Source: Glycomyces fuscus (GTDB lineage Bacteria; Actinomycetota; Actinomycetes; Streptosporangiales; Streptosporangiaceae). Taken from it: 64,000 bases of DNA. Shown one piece after another: positions 10,279-18,160 of this stretch (positions are counted from its first letter, which is position 1; every line of letters starts with the position of its first letter). Location of the stretch: contig NYMS01000006.1 of assembly GCA_002529455.1 (NCBI GenBank), positions 372,001-436,000 of the forward strand, written 5' to 3'. Position numbers and translations under genes: made by a program. The notes beneath the pieces are model-generated. The model did not search any database and was not told where the DNA came from. It saw nothing but the letters and a program-made list of their open reading frames with translations.

Positions 10279-10303
10279 GTGACCAGATTTCAAAACTGGT
10301 CAC
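10279..10303. promoter_or_regulatory. 25-bp palindromic operator of the TetR/P450 pair
   Basis: The arms GTGACCAG (10279-10286) and CTGGTCAC (10296-10303) match perfectly. The centre (ATTTCAAAA) is also symmetric except for three positions, so the site is nearly a perfect 25-bp palindrome. A -35-like TTGACT (10271-10276) abuts it. TetR-family regulators usually bind such sites in front of their own gene, so autoregulation plus control of the following P450 is inferred. Confidence 0.7.
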
Positions 10304-10394
10304 GCAGTCAGGGGAGGGGGTGGGGATATGGTCATCGGCGTCAACACGCGTGGTCAGCCGCACCCCGCACGCCCTCGACTCGCAGGAGCACACC

Positions 10395-11159
10395 GTGGCC
10401 CCATCCACCGATCCGTCCACGCCCCCCACGACCGGCCCGGCCGCCGCCGAGCGCGAACTGCGCGCCGACCGCATCCTGGACGCGGCGGAGGAGCTGATGG
10501 TCGCCTGGGGCCACCGCAAGGTCACCATCGAGGACGTCGCCCGGCGGGCCGGGATCGGCAAGGGGACCGTCTACCTGCACTTCGCCACCAAGGAGGCGCT
10601 GCTCCTCACGGTGGTCATGCGGGCCCAGCTCGGCATGCTGCGACGGATCCTGGACTTCATGCGCGCCTCGCCGGAGAACGTCCGGCCCAGCGAGGTCGCG
10701 CGCACGCTCTACCTGTGCCACCTCGACTCTCCGACCATCCGCGCGGTGTTCGCCAACGGCACCGAGTCCCTGGGCAGCCTCTCGCGCAACGCGGCCGCCC
10801 TGGTCGGCGACACCGTCCGGGAGCGGCACAGGGCCCTGGAGACCTACTGGGACATCCTGCGCGAACACGGCCTGCTGAACGGCGAACGCTCCCCCGAGGA
10901 GCAGCTGTACGCCTACAACTCCCTGGTCCTGGGCCACCTGGTCACACCCCCGGTGCTGGAGGAACAGGGCATGCACGTGCCCGACCACGGCACACGCGCC
11001 GAGCTCATGGCCAGGAGCATCCGGCTGCTCCTGGAGCGGGACGCCTCCCCGGAGCGCACCCGCCGGGCCCGGGACGAGGCCCTGGCGCTCTTCTCCGCAC
11101 TGGACGGGCGCCTGCACACGGAGATCACCCGGCAGAAACAGACGACACGTTCCACCTGA
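10395..11159 (+). CDS. TetR/AcrR-family transcriptional regulator
   Basis: This is a ligand-responsive DNA-binding repressor. The N-terminal helix-turn-helix is clear: RILDAAEELMVAWGHRKVTI, then EDVARRAGIGKGTVYLHFAT with KEALL. The C-terminal all-helical ligand domain is unrecognised. GTG at 10395 (AGGAG 7 nt upstream) gives 254 residues; an in-frame start at 10320 would add 25 residues with no family similarity. It lies downstream of the 25-bp palindrome and 17 bp ahead of the P450 gene, so the two are almost certainly cotranscribed. The inducer may be the P450 substrate (inference). Confidence 0.88.
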   Translation: MAPSTDPSTPPTTGPAAAERELRADRILDAAEELMVAWGHRKVTIEDVARRAGIGKGTVYLHFATKEALLLTVVMRAQLGMLRRILDFMRASPENVRPSEVARTLYLCHLDSPTIRAVFANGTESLGSLSRNAAALVGDTVRERHRALETYWDILREHGLLNGERSPEEQLYAYNSLVLGHLVTPPVLEEQGMHVPDHGTRAELMARSIRLLLERDASPERTRRARDEALALFSALDGRLHTEITRQKQTTRST

Positions 11160-11176
11160 GCCTTCGAGGAGGGCCC

Positions 11177-12442
11177 ATGCCAGCCGCAGCCCCGTCCGAC
11201 GACCTGATCGACCTGCGCTCCCCCGAGTTCGCCACCGACCCCCACTCCGTGATCGACCGGGTCCGGGCCGCGGGCGGCTCGGCACCGGCCCTGTTCGTGG
11301 ACACGGGGGAGGCCGTCCTCTTCGTCGACGACGAGGACGTGCGGACCATCCTCGGCGACCGGCGCTTCGTCCTGGACCCCGCGAACGTGTCGGGCGGGCG
11401 GGCCGAGGCCACCCGCGCCGACGCGCTGAGGGGACTGGGCATCCGCCCCGACCTGGTCACCTACCTGAGCGAGTCCCTCCTGGACAAGGACGGCGCCGAC
11501 CACACGCGGCTGCGCAAGCTGGTCTCGCGCACCTTCACCGCGCGCCGGGTCAACGAACTGCGGCCCGCGGTCCAGCGCGTCACCGACGACCTGCTGGCAC
11601 GGCTGCCCGACCTCGCCGACGGGGACGGGGTCGTGGACCTCATGCCGCACTTCTCCTACCCGCTGCCGATCGCGGTCATCTGCGACCTGGTCGGCGTTCC
11701 GGAGGAGGACCGCGCTGCCTGGCGGGCGTGGAGCGACCGGCTGTCCGGGTTCGACCCCACCCGGCCCGAGCTGATGAACGACGCGCTCGGCGAGATGATC
11801 GGCCACATCGAGGGGATGCTCGCCGAGCGCCGGGCACGGCCGAGCGAGGACCTGCTCGGCGCCCTGGTCAGGGCCCGCGACGAGGACGGCGGGCGCCTGA
11901 GCGAGAGCGAGCTGATCACCCTGGTGTTCACCCTCGTCATCGCCGGGCACGAGACCACCGCGCACCTGCTGGGCAACGGTGTGCGGGCCCTGCTCGACCA
12001 CCCGGACCAGTGGGAGGCCCTCAGGCGGGACCCCGGGCTGCTGCCCTGCGCCGTGCACGAGATGCTCCGCTACGGGGGCACCGCCGTGATCGCCAAGGCG
12101 CGGTACGCGGCGGAGGACGTCGAGCTCAGGTGCGGCCGCCTGGCCGCGGGCGAGCGGGCGATCGCGGTCCTGGCGGGCGCCAACCGCGACCCGAAGGTGC
12201 ACCCCGACCCGCACCGGTTCGACATCACCCGCCACCGGGGCAGGCCCGGCGAGGCGCACGTGGGGTTCGGCCACGGCATCCACTACTGCCTGGGCGCGGC
12301 CCTGGCCCGCCAGGAGGGCGAGGTGGCGGTCGGGTCCCTGCTGGCCGCCCACCCCGGCCTGTCCCTCGTGCCCGGCCGCGAGCCGTCGCCCGGAAGGGTC
12401 CCGGGCACGATGCGGATGGACAGCCTGCCCGTCCGGCTCTGA
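11177..12442 (+). CDS. Cytochrome P450 monooxygenase
   Basis: This is a soluble bacterial class I P450 of 421 residues that needs a ferredoxin and reductase, neither of which is in the window. Diagnostic elements are present in order: I-helix AGHETTAHL, ExxR as EMLR, and the haem loop FGHGIHYCLGAALAR with the cysteine ligand at about residue 371. The ATG at 11177 follows GAGGAGGG. The substrate cannot be read from sequence; the CYP105/107-like architecture is common in xenobiotic or secondary-metabolite oxidation. No biosynthetic genes surround it, so detoxification or a stand-alone tailoring role under the TetR regulator is the simplest inference. Confidence 0.93.
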   Translation: MPAAAPSDDLIDLRSPEFATDPHSVIDRVRAAGGSAPALFVDTGEAVLFVDDEDVRTILGDRRFVLDPANVSGGRAEATRADALRGLGIRPDLVTYLSESLLDKDGADHTRLRKLVSRTFTARRVNELRPAVQRVTDDLLARLPDLADGDGVVDLMPHFSYPLPIAVICDLVGVPEEDRAAWRAWSDRLSGFDPTRPELMNDALGEMIGHIEGMLAERRARPSEDLLGALVRARDEDGGRLSESELITLVFTLVIAGHETTAHLLGNGVRALLDHPDQWEALRRDPGLLPCAVHEMLRYGGTAVIAKARYAAEDVELRCGRLAAGERAIAVLAGANRDPKVHPDPHRFDITRHRGRPGEAHVGFGHGIHYCLGAALARQEGEVAVGSLLAAHPGLSLVPGREPSPGRVPGTMRMDSLPVRL

Positions 12443-12508
12443 GCGCCGCGGCCCGCACGGCCCCTCCCCCCGGTCCGCACGGCTCCCCGCGGCACCGCTG
12501 GAACGGCC

Positions 12509-12542
12509 GCGGCCCCCGGCACACACGGGTGCCGGGGGCCGC
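12509..12542. terminator. Bidirectional terminator between P450 and miaB
   Basis: Perfect 14-bp stem GCGGCCCCCGGCAC (12509-12522) with 12529-12542 and a 6-nt loop, between convergent genes. Confidence 0.8.
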
Positions 12543-12561
12543 GACGCCCGTCGGAGCGGGG

Positions 12562-14052
12562 TCAGATCTCGCAGCAGCCGCCCGCCGGGGCGGGCTGCTC
12601 GGCCGGAACGCCGATCCTGGGCATGCCCAGGAGCACGTCCGGCTTCCTCTCCTGGACCGGCCGTCCGTTGCGGGCCGCCCAGGCGTCGCCCGCGCGGGTG
12701 CGCCGCAGGGCGCGCACGCCGGAGTCGGCCACCAGGTGGTGCGGGGCGGCGTAGGTGACCTCCACGGTCACCGTGTCGCCGGGACGCGGGTCGTCGCCGT
12801 CGCCCACCGCGAAGTGCACCAGGCGGTTGTCGGGGGCCCGGCCGGACAGGCGGCGGTGCTCGCCGTCCTTCCTGCCCTCGCCCTCGGCGACCAGCAGCTC
12901 GACCTCGCGGCCGACCAGCTTCTGGTTCTCCTCCCAGGAGATCTGGTCCTGGAGGTCGACCAGGCGCTGGTACCGGTCCTTGACCACCTCCGGCGGGACC
13001 TGGTCCTCCATGGTGGCGGCCGGGGTCCCGGGGCGCTTGGAGTACTGGAAGGTGAACGCCATGGAGAAGCGCGCCTCGCGGACCACGTGCAGCGTCTCCT
13101 GGAAGTCCTCCTCGGTCTCGCCGGGGAAGCCCACGATGATGTCGGTGGTGATCGCGGCGTGCGGCATCGCGGCGCGCACCTTCTCCACGATGCCGAGGAA
13201 GCGCTCCTGGCGGTAGGAGCGGCGCATGGCCTTGAGGACCCGGCTCGACCCCGACTGGAGCGGCATGTGCAGCTGCGGCATGACGTTGGGGGTCTCGGCC
13301 ATGGCCTCGATGACGTCGTCGGTGAAGTCGCGCGGGTGCGGGGAGGTGAAGCGCACCCGCTCCAGCCCCTCGACCTCGCCGCAGGCGCGCAGCAGCTTGG
13401 AGAAGGCCTGCCGGTCGCCGAAGCCGCTGCCGTAGGCGTTGACGTTCTGGCCGAGCAGGGTGATCTCGCTGACGCCCTCCTCGACCAGGGCGCGCACCTC
13501 GGCGAGCACGTCGCCGGGGCGGCGGTCCTGCTCCTTGCCGCGCAGCGCGGGCACGATGCAGAAGGTGCAGGTGTTGTTGCAGCCGACGGAGACCGACACC
13601 CACGCCGCGTACGCGGACTCGCGGCGGCTGGGCAGTGTGGAGGGGAAGTGCTCCAGGGACTCGGCGATCTCCACCTGCGCCTCCCGCTGGACGCGGGAGC
13701 GCTCCAGCAGGGCGGGCAGGGAGCCGATGTTGTGGGTGCCGAACACGACGTCGACCCAGGGCGCGCGGCGCACGATCTCGCCGCGGTCCTTCTGCGCCAG
13801 GCAGCCCCCGACGGCGATCTGCATCCCCGGGTTGGCGTCCTTGACCGGGCGCAGGTGCCCGAGGTTGCCGTAGAGGCGGTTGTCGGCGTTCTCCCGGACC
13901 GCACAGGTGTTGAAGACGACGATGTCTGCGGTGGTGTCCTCGGCTGCGCGCGCGTACCCAGCGTCCTCCAGCAGACCGGAGAGGCGCTCGGAGTCGTGGA
14001 CGTTCATCTGGCAGCCGTAGGTCCGCACTTGGTAGGTACGACTCTGGCTCAC
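12562..14052 (-). CDS. miaB: tRNA-2-methylthio-N6-dimethylallyladenosine synthase
   Basis: MiaB is a radical-SAM methylthiotransferase that converts i6A37 to ms2i6A37 in tRNA, acting after MiaA. The 496-residue protein has the N-terminal UPF0004 domain with three cluster cysteines ([26 protein letters not shown]), the radical SAM motif CNNTCTFC, and a C-terminal TRAM domain. A conserved [11 protein letters not shown] segment supports MiaB over RimO, which is encoded separately at 37922-39364. The gene is divergent from gluA across a 412-bp gap. Confidence 0.96.
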   Translation of the reverse strand: MSQSRTYQVRTYGCQMNVHDSERLSGLLEDAGYARAAEDTTADIVVFNTCAVRENADNRLYGNLGHLRPVKDANPGMQIAVGGCLAQKDRGEIVRRAPWVDVVFGTHNIGSLPALLERSRVQREAQVEIAESLEHFPSTLPSRRESAYAAWVSVSVGCNNTCTFCIVPALRGKEQDRRPGDVLAEVRALVEEGVSEITLLGQNVNAYGSGFGDRQAFSKLLRACGEVEGLERVRFTSPHPRDFTDDVIEAMAETPNVMPQLHMPLQSGSSRVLKAMRRSYRQERFLGIVEKVRAAMPHAAITTDIIVGFPGETEEDFQETLHVVREARFSMAFTFQYSKRPGTPAATMEDQVPPEVVKDRYQRLVDLQDQISWEENQKLVGREVELLVAEGEGRKDGEHRRLSGRAPDNRLVHFAVGDGDDPRPGDTVTVEVTYAAPHHLVADSGVRALRRTRAGDAWAARNGRPVQERKPDVLLGMPRIGVPAEQPAPAGGCCEI

Positions 14053-14464
14053 GGAACCAGGCTATCCGGTGCCGCGCACCGCGCGGGGCCCGTCTCCGCG
14101 CCCGCCACGGCGGCCCCTCCCCGCCCGTGGAGGTCCCGTATCCCCCGCGCGCCGCCCCGCTCGCGCCGGGTGTTCCCCGGGCCCGGCGGGGGCCGGGCGG
14201 CCCGGGCCGGCGCACCCCGGCCGGGCCTGTGCCCTCCAGCTGGGGTTTTCGCCGAGGACGCGCGACAGGCGGGGAGGCGGAGCGGTCACGGAGCGGCGGA
14301 TGTGAGACGCTGAAGCACGGAACCGCGACAGGGAGCGACAAACGGTCACTTAACCGTCCAAACCGATAACAGTTTCGCCGATCACGCCGTAACAAGTCTG
14401 CTACTCCGCAGTCGGGCGGCGATTTCGTGATGACACGGCAACATGGACCCATTAGGTTCCGAGC
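14053..14464. other. Intergenic region miaB/gluA with regulatory signals
   Basis: This 412-bp divergent gap has no supportable gene. Its miaB-proximal part is GC-rich; the gluA-proximal 150 bp is much richer in A/T. The latter holds the small inverted repeat ACGGT-N6-ACCGT (14342-14357) and pentamers GTCAC (14345-14349) and GTAAC (14391-14395) that resemble GlnR half-sites, though no full GlnR box is complete. Nitrogen control is only a suggestion. Confidence 0.4.
14430..14458 (+). promoter_or_regulatory. Promoter of leaderless gluA
   Basis: -35 ATGACA (14430-14435) and -10 TAGGTT (14453-14458) are 17 bp apart; the -10 ends 7 nt before ATG 14465, implying a leaderless mRNA. Confidence 0.55.
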
Positions 14465-15208
14465 ATGACCTCAACTCCTCTCGTCGTGCTGGAGAACGTC
14501 AACAAGCACTTCGGCGACCTGCACGTGCTCCGCGACATCGATCTGACGGTTAACTCCGGCGAGGTGGTAGTCGTCATCGGGCCGTCCGGTTCCGGCAAGT
14601 CGACGCTGTGCCGCACGATCAACCGCCTGGAGACGATCGACTCCGGCACCATCACGCTGGACGGGCAGCCGCTGCCCGCCGAGGGCCGCGGGCTGGCCAG
14701 GCTCCGCAGCGACGTGGGCATGGTCTTCCAGTCGTTCAACCTGTTCGCCCACAAGACCGTGCTGCAGAACGTGACCCTGGGCCCCACCAGGGTCCTGCGC
14801 ATGAACAAGGCCGAGGCCGACGCGCGCGGCATGGAACTGCTGGAGCGGGTCCGGATCGGCAACCAGGCCAACAAGTACCCGGCGCAGCTCTCCGGAGGCC
14901 AGCAGCAGCGCGTGGCGATCGCCCGCGCCCTGGCGATGAACCCCAAGGTGCTCCTCTTCGACGAGCCCACCTCGGCCCTGGACCCGGAGATGGTCCAGGA
15001 GGTCCTCGACGTCATGACCGACCTCGCCTCCGAGGGCATGACGATGGTCGTGGTCACCCACGAGATGGGCTTCGCGCGCCGCGCGGCCAACCGTGTCGTC
15101 TTCATGGCCGACGGACAGATCGTCGAGGAGAACACCCCCGACGAGTTCTTCACCAACCCCCGGTCCGAGCGCGCCCAGGACTTCCTGTCCAAGATCCTGA
15201 CCCACTAG
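14465..15208 (+). CDS. gluA: Glutamate-type ABC importer, ATP-binding protein
   Basis: This is the ATPase that powers a polar amino acid importer. All ABC motifs are visible in 247 residues: Walker [11 protein letters not shown]-loop VFQSFNLF, signature LSGGQQQR, Walker [15 protein letters not shown] and the H-loop VTHEM. It heads the operon gluA-gluB-gluC-gluD, the same order as the Corynebacterium and Streptomyces glutamate systems. Glutamate specificity is inferred from this order and from the position near recA/miaB, where Streptomyces keeps gluABCD. Confidence 0.9.
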   Translation: MTSTPLVVLENVNKHFGDLHVLRDIDLTVNSGEVVVVIGPSGSGKSTLCRTINRLETIDSGTITLDGQPLPAEGRGLARLRSDVGMVFQSFNLFAHKTVLQNVTLGPTRVLRMNKAEADARGMELLERVRIGNQANKYPAQLSGGQQQRVAIARALAMNPKVLLFDEPTSALDPEMVQEVLDVMTDLASEGMTMVVVTHEMGFARRAANRVVFMADGQIVEENTPDEFFTNPRSERAQDFLSKILTH

Positions 15209-15252
15209 GTTTCCCCGCGTTCTTCGCACGAAGCAAGGAAGAGGTACCCCAC

Positions 15253-16101
15253 ATGCGAGTTCGTCGCATCAGCACCATCCTCGGCGGCACCGCGGCCCTG
15301 GCCTTCGCCCTCACCGCCTGCGGCACCGCAGACGTCGGCGGCGGCAGCGGCGGTGACGGGGGCGGCGAGGGCGGCGGCGACACCATCACCATCGGTGTCA
15401 AGTACGACCAGCCGGGCCTGGGCCTGCTGGAGGGCGACGCCCCCGTCGGCTTCGACGTGGACGTGGCCACCTACATCGCCGGCGAGCTCGGCTACGAGCC
15501 CGACCAGATCGAGTGGGCCGAGGCCGCCTCCGCCAACCGCGAGTCCTTCCTCCAGCAGGGCACCGTCGACATGGTGGTCGCCACCTACTCGATCACCGAC
15601 GAGCGCCGCGAGGTCGTCGACTTCGCGGGCCCGTACTACGTCGCCCAGCAGGACATCCTGGTCAGCGCCGACAACGAGGACATCCAGGGTCCGGAGGACC
15701 TGGAGGGCCGCGTGCTGTGCTCGGCCTCCGGCTCCCGGTCGGCCCACAACATCGTCGACGACATGGGCATCGACGCCGAGCTGCGCGAGGCCGGCAACTA
15801 CTCCGAGTGCCTGTCGCTGCTGGGCAACGGCGCCGTCGACGCGGTGACCACCGACAACACCATCCTCGCGGGCTTCGCCGCCCAGGACCCCGGAACCTAC
15901 CGGGTGGTCAACAACCCCTTCGGTGAGGAGCGCTACGGCGTGGGCCTGCCCGCCGGCTCCACCGAGCGGTGCGAGGAGGTCAACGCGGCCATCGCCCAGA
16001 TGTGGGAGGAGGGCTACGCGACCGAGGCCCTGGAGAACGCGTTCGGCGAGACCGACTTCGCCTACGAGGAGTCCGCTCCCGAGGTCGACGCCTGCCAGTA
16101 G
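15253..16101 (+). CDS. gluB: Glutamate-binding lipoprotein of the ABC importer
   Basis: Extracytoplasmic solute-binding protein, 282 residues. The ATG at 15253 gives a lipoprotein signal peptide with lipobox LTAC (Cys23), followed by a Gly-rich linker and a SBP_bac_3 fold beginning TITIGVKYDQPGLG. GFDVDVATYIAGELGY and TYSITDERREVVDFAGPYY are typical of amino acid binders. It is anchored to the outer face of the membrane and delivers ligand to GluC/GluD. A strong hairpin follows within 30 bp, probably setting a higher expression than that of the permeases. Confidence 0.9.
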   Translation: MRVRRISTILGGTAALAFALTACGTADVGGGSGGDGGGEGGGDTITIGVKYDQPGLGLLEGDAPVGFDVDVATYIAGELGYEPDQIEWAEAASANRESFLQQGTVDMVVATYSITDERREVVDFAGPYYVAQQDILVSADNEDIQGPEDLEGRVLCSASGSRSAHNIVDDMGIDAELREAGNYSECLSLLGNGAVDAVTTDNTILAGFAAQDPGTYRVVNNPFGEERYGVGLPAGSTERCEEVNAAIAQMWEEGYATEALENAFGETDFAYEESAPEVDACQ

Positions 16102-16128
16102 GCCCCCTCTCCTTTGACCGTGCGCCTT

Positions 16129-16156
16129 GCGGCGGGGCCGGAACCGGCCCCGCCGC
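16129..16156 (+). terminator. Intercistronic hairpin between gluB and gluC
   Basis: Perfect 13-bp inverted repeat GCGGCGGGGCCGG (16129-16141) with 16144-16156; allowing a 4-nt loop the stem is 12 bp. It lies 27 bp after gluB and 24 bp before gluC, with no U-run. Partial termination or 3' protection of the gluB message is inferred. Confidence 0.65.
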
Positions 16157-16180
16157 GCGGCCCTTGACCAGCTGGGACCC

Positions 16181-16855
16181 ATGGAAGCCTTTCTCAGCAA
16201 TATCGACAGGGTTGTCGACGGTTTCTCATGGACCGTCCGGCTCACCCTCCTCAGCGCCCTCTTCTCCTTCGTCCTGGGCATCCTGCTCACGGCCATGCGG
16301 GTCTCCCCCGTCCCGCTCCTGCGCGGCCTGGCCACCACCTACGTCGAGGGCATCCGCAACACGCCCCTGACCCTGGTCCTGCTCTTCTGCGGCCTGGGCC
16401 TGAACAGCGCCCTCGGCCTGAGCCTGTCCGGCACGGTCGCGCTGGACGTGTTCTGGTGGGCGGTCATCGGCCTGTCCGGCTACACCGCCTGCTTCGTCTC
16501 GGAGTCGCTGCGCGCGGGGATCAACACGATCCCCCTCGGCCAGGTCGAGGCGGCCCGCTCGCTGGGCCTGACCTTCACCCAGAACCTGCGGCTGATCGTC
16601 ATCCCGCAGGCGCTGCGCACCGTCGTCGGCCCGCTGGGCAGTGTGCTCATCGCGCTGACCAAGAACACGACCGTCGCCTCTGTCGCGGGGCTGGGCGTTC
16701 AGGAGGCGTCCAGGGAGATGAAGCTCATGTTCGACCAGGGCATCGCGCCGGTGCTGCCGACCTTCGTCGGCTTCGCGATCGGCTTCCTGATCCTGACCCT
16801 GCCGATGGGCTACTTCTTCGGCTGGCTCTCCAAGCGCGTGGCGGTGGTCCGATGA
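16181..16855 (+). CDS. gluC: Glutamate ABC importer permease GluC
   Basis: Inner-membrane permease of the HisM family, 224 residues from ATG 16181 (an in-frame ATG at 16127 would place the intercistronic hairpin inside the coding region and adds a basic unrelated stretch). It has about five hydrophobic segments and the EAA loop QVEAARSLGLTFTQNLRLIV that docks on the ATPase GluA. It overlaps gluD by 4 bp (ATGA), so the two permease subunits are translationally coupled. Confidence 0.88.
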   Translation: MEAFLSNIDRVVDGFSWTVRLTLLSALFSFVLGILLTAMRVSPVPLLRGLATTYVEGIRNTPLTLVLLFCGLGLNSALGLSLSGTVALDVFWWAVIGLSGYTACFVSESLRAGINTIPLGQVEAARSLGLTFTQNLRLIVIPQALRTVVGPLGSVLIALTKNTTVASVAGLGVQEASREMKLMFDQGIAPVLPTFVGFAIGFLILTLPMGYFFGWLSKRVAVVR

Positions 16856-17970
16856 GCGCGCAGAACTCGGTCCTGTTCGACGCGCCCGGTCCCAAGGCCC
16901 GCGCGCGCAACACCGTCTACACCGTCCTGACGCTGGTCCTGTTCGTGATCGGCCTGGCCGTCCTGTACCTGGGGTTCAACGACAGCCTGCGGGAGCGGGA
17001 GACGTCGCTGTTCGACCCGGCCACCTGGGCGGTCAACCCCGAGGGCGAGTGGGCGGCGGACAAGTGGGAGCCGTTCCTGCGGCCCGCCACGTGGACCGAC
17101 TACGTCATCCCGGGCCTGCAGAACACGCTGACCGCGGCGCTGACCGCCTCGGTCCTGGCCATCGTCTTCGGCCTGGTGTTCGGTATCGGCCGCCTGTCCG
17201 AGCGGTGGTGGATCCGCATCCCGTCCGGGGCCGTCGTGGAGTTCTTCCGCGGCATCCCGCTGCTGATGCTGATCTTCTTCACGATGGCGCTGCCCATCGT
17301 GGCCTACCAGCTGTTCGACATCCCCACCGGCACCTTCCAGGTGACCGCGCTGGTCGCCGTGGTCACGGGTCTGACCCTGTACAACGGCTCCGTGCTGGCG
17401 GAGGTCTTCCGCGCGGGCATCCTCTCGGTGCCCAAGGGCCAGTCCGAGGCCGCGCAGGCCATCGGGATGACCCGGGGCCAGAGCATGCGGATGATCCTCG
17501 TCCCGCAGGCGATCACCGCGATGATGCCGGCGATCGTGGCGCAGCTCGTGGTCCTGCTCAAGGACTCCGCACTGGGGTACATCATCGCCTTCCCCGAGAT
17601 GCTGCGCAGCTTCACCCTGCTGGCCACGCGCGAGAGCAACGTGATCCCCGCCGCGATCATCTGCGCGATCATCTACATCGCCATCAACCTCTCGCTGAGC
17701 CGGGTCGCGATCTGGCTGGAGCGGCGCAACGCCCGCCGCGGCAGGCCCTCGGCCAAGCCCGTGGACGCCGAGGACGTCCCGGTGGCGCCGCTGGGCGCCG
17801 GGGGCGCCACCGCCAAGGCCGACACGACCGCGGGCCCCGCGGGGACCGTGGCGGTGGAGCCCACCGTGCAGGAGCCGCTTCCCGACACGCTGGGCGAGCA
17901 CCGTCCGGCGGAGTCCGACGACCGTGAGGACGGTGACGACACGGACGGCGGGAAGAACCGGAAGGGCTGA
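16852..17970 (+). CDS. gluD: Glutamate ABC importer permease GluD with long hydrophilic tail
   Basis: Second permease subunit, 372 residues. Hydrophobic segments begin near residue 22, and the EAA loop reads QSEAAQAIGMTRGQSMRMIL. The final 80 or so residues after the last membrane helix form an unusual hydrophilic tail rich in Ala, Pro, Asp and Glu, ending in a charged DDREDGDDTDGGKNRKG. Typical HisM permeases are 220-310 residues, so the tail is extra. Its function is unknown; it lies on the cytoplasmic side if the helix count is normal. Confidence 0.88.
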   Translation: MSAQNSVLFDAPGPKARARNTVYTVLTLVLFVIGLAVLYLGFNDSLRERETSLFDPATWAVNPEGEWAADKWEPFLRPATWTDYVIPGLQNTLTAALTASVLAIVFGLVFGIGRLSERWWIRIPSGAVVEFFRGIPLLMLIFFTMALPIVAYQLFDIPTGTFQVTALVAVVTGLTLYNGSVLAEVFRAGILSVPKGQSEAAQAIGMTRGQSMRMILVPQAITAMMPAIVAQLVVLLKDSALGYIIAFPEMLRSFTLLATRESNVIPAAIICAIIYIAINLSLSRVAIWLERRNARRGRPSAKPVDAEDVPVAPLGAGGATAKADTTAGPAGTVAVEPTVQEPLPDTLGEHRPAESDDREDGDDTDGGKNRKG

Positions 17971-17985
17971 CCCCTCCCTCCCCAC

Positions 17986-18043
17986 GGCCGGTACGGCCCC
18001 GTTCGCGCCCCGCGGCGCGGACGGGGCCGTCGTCGTACCGGCC
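17986..18043 (+). terminator. Terminator of gluABCD
   Basis: A long nested inverted repeat: GGCCGGTACGGCCCCGT (17986-18002) pairs with ACGGGGCC (18021-18028) and GTACCGGCC (18035-18043). It lies 16 bp after the gluD stop. Confidence 0.7.
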
Positions 18044-18160
18044 TTCAGGAGAGAGCCCCGGGGCGCCGCGCGGAGGGCCTTTCGGGACTGCACAAGCGGG
18101 CGAACGAGGACTAAGGTCGACATGTCATCGAACCGAACCCACGACCCATCCTGAGCGGAC

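Noticed and set aside
14342..14395. GlnR box before gluA
   Set aside because: Only isolated GTnAC pentamers are present; the paired GAAAC-type half-sites at the required spacing are missing.
18122..18154. Ten-codon ORF just before the S9 peptidase gene
   Set aside because: The TAAGGT -10 box at 18112-18117 would start transcription at about 18124, after this ATG, so it is probably not on the mRNA.
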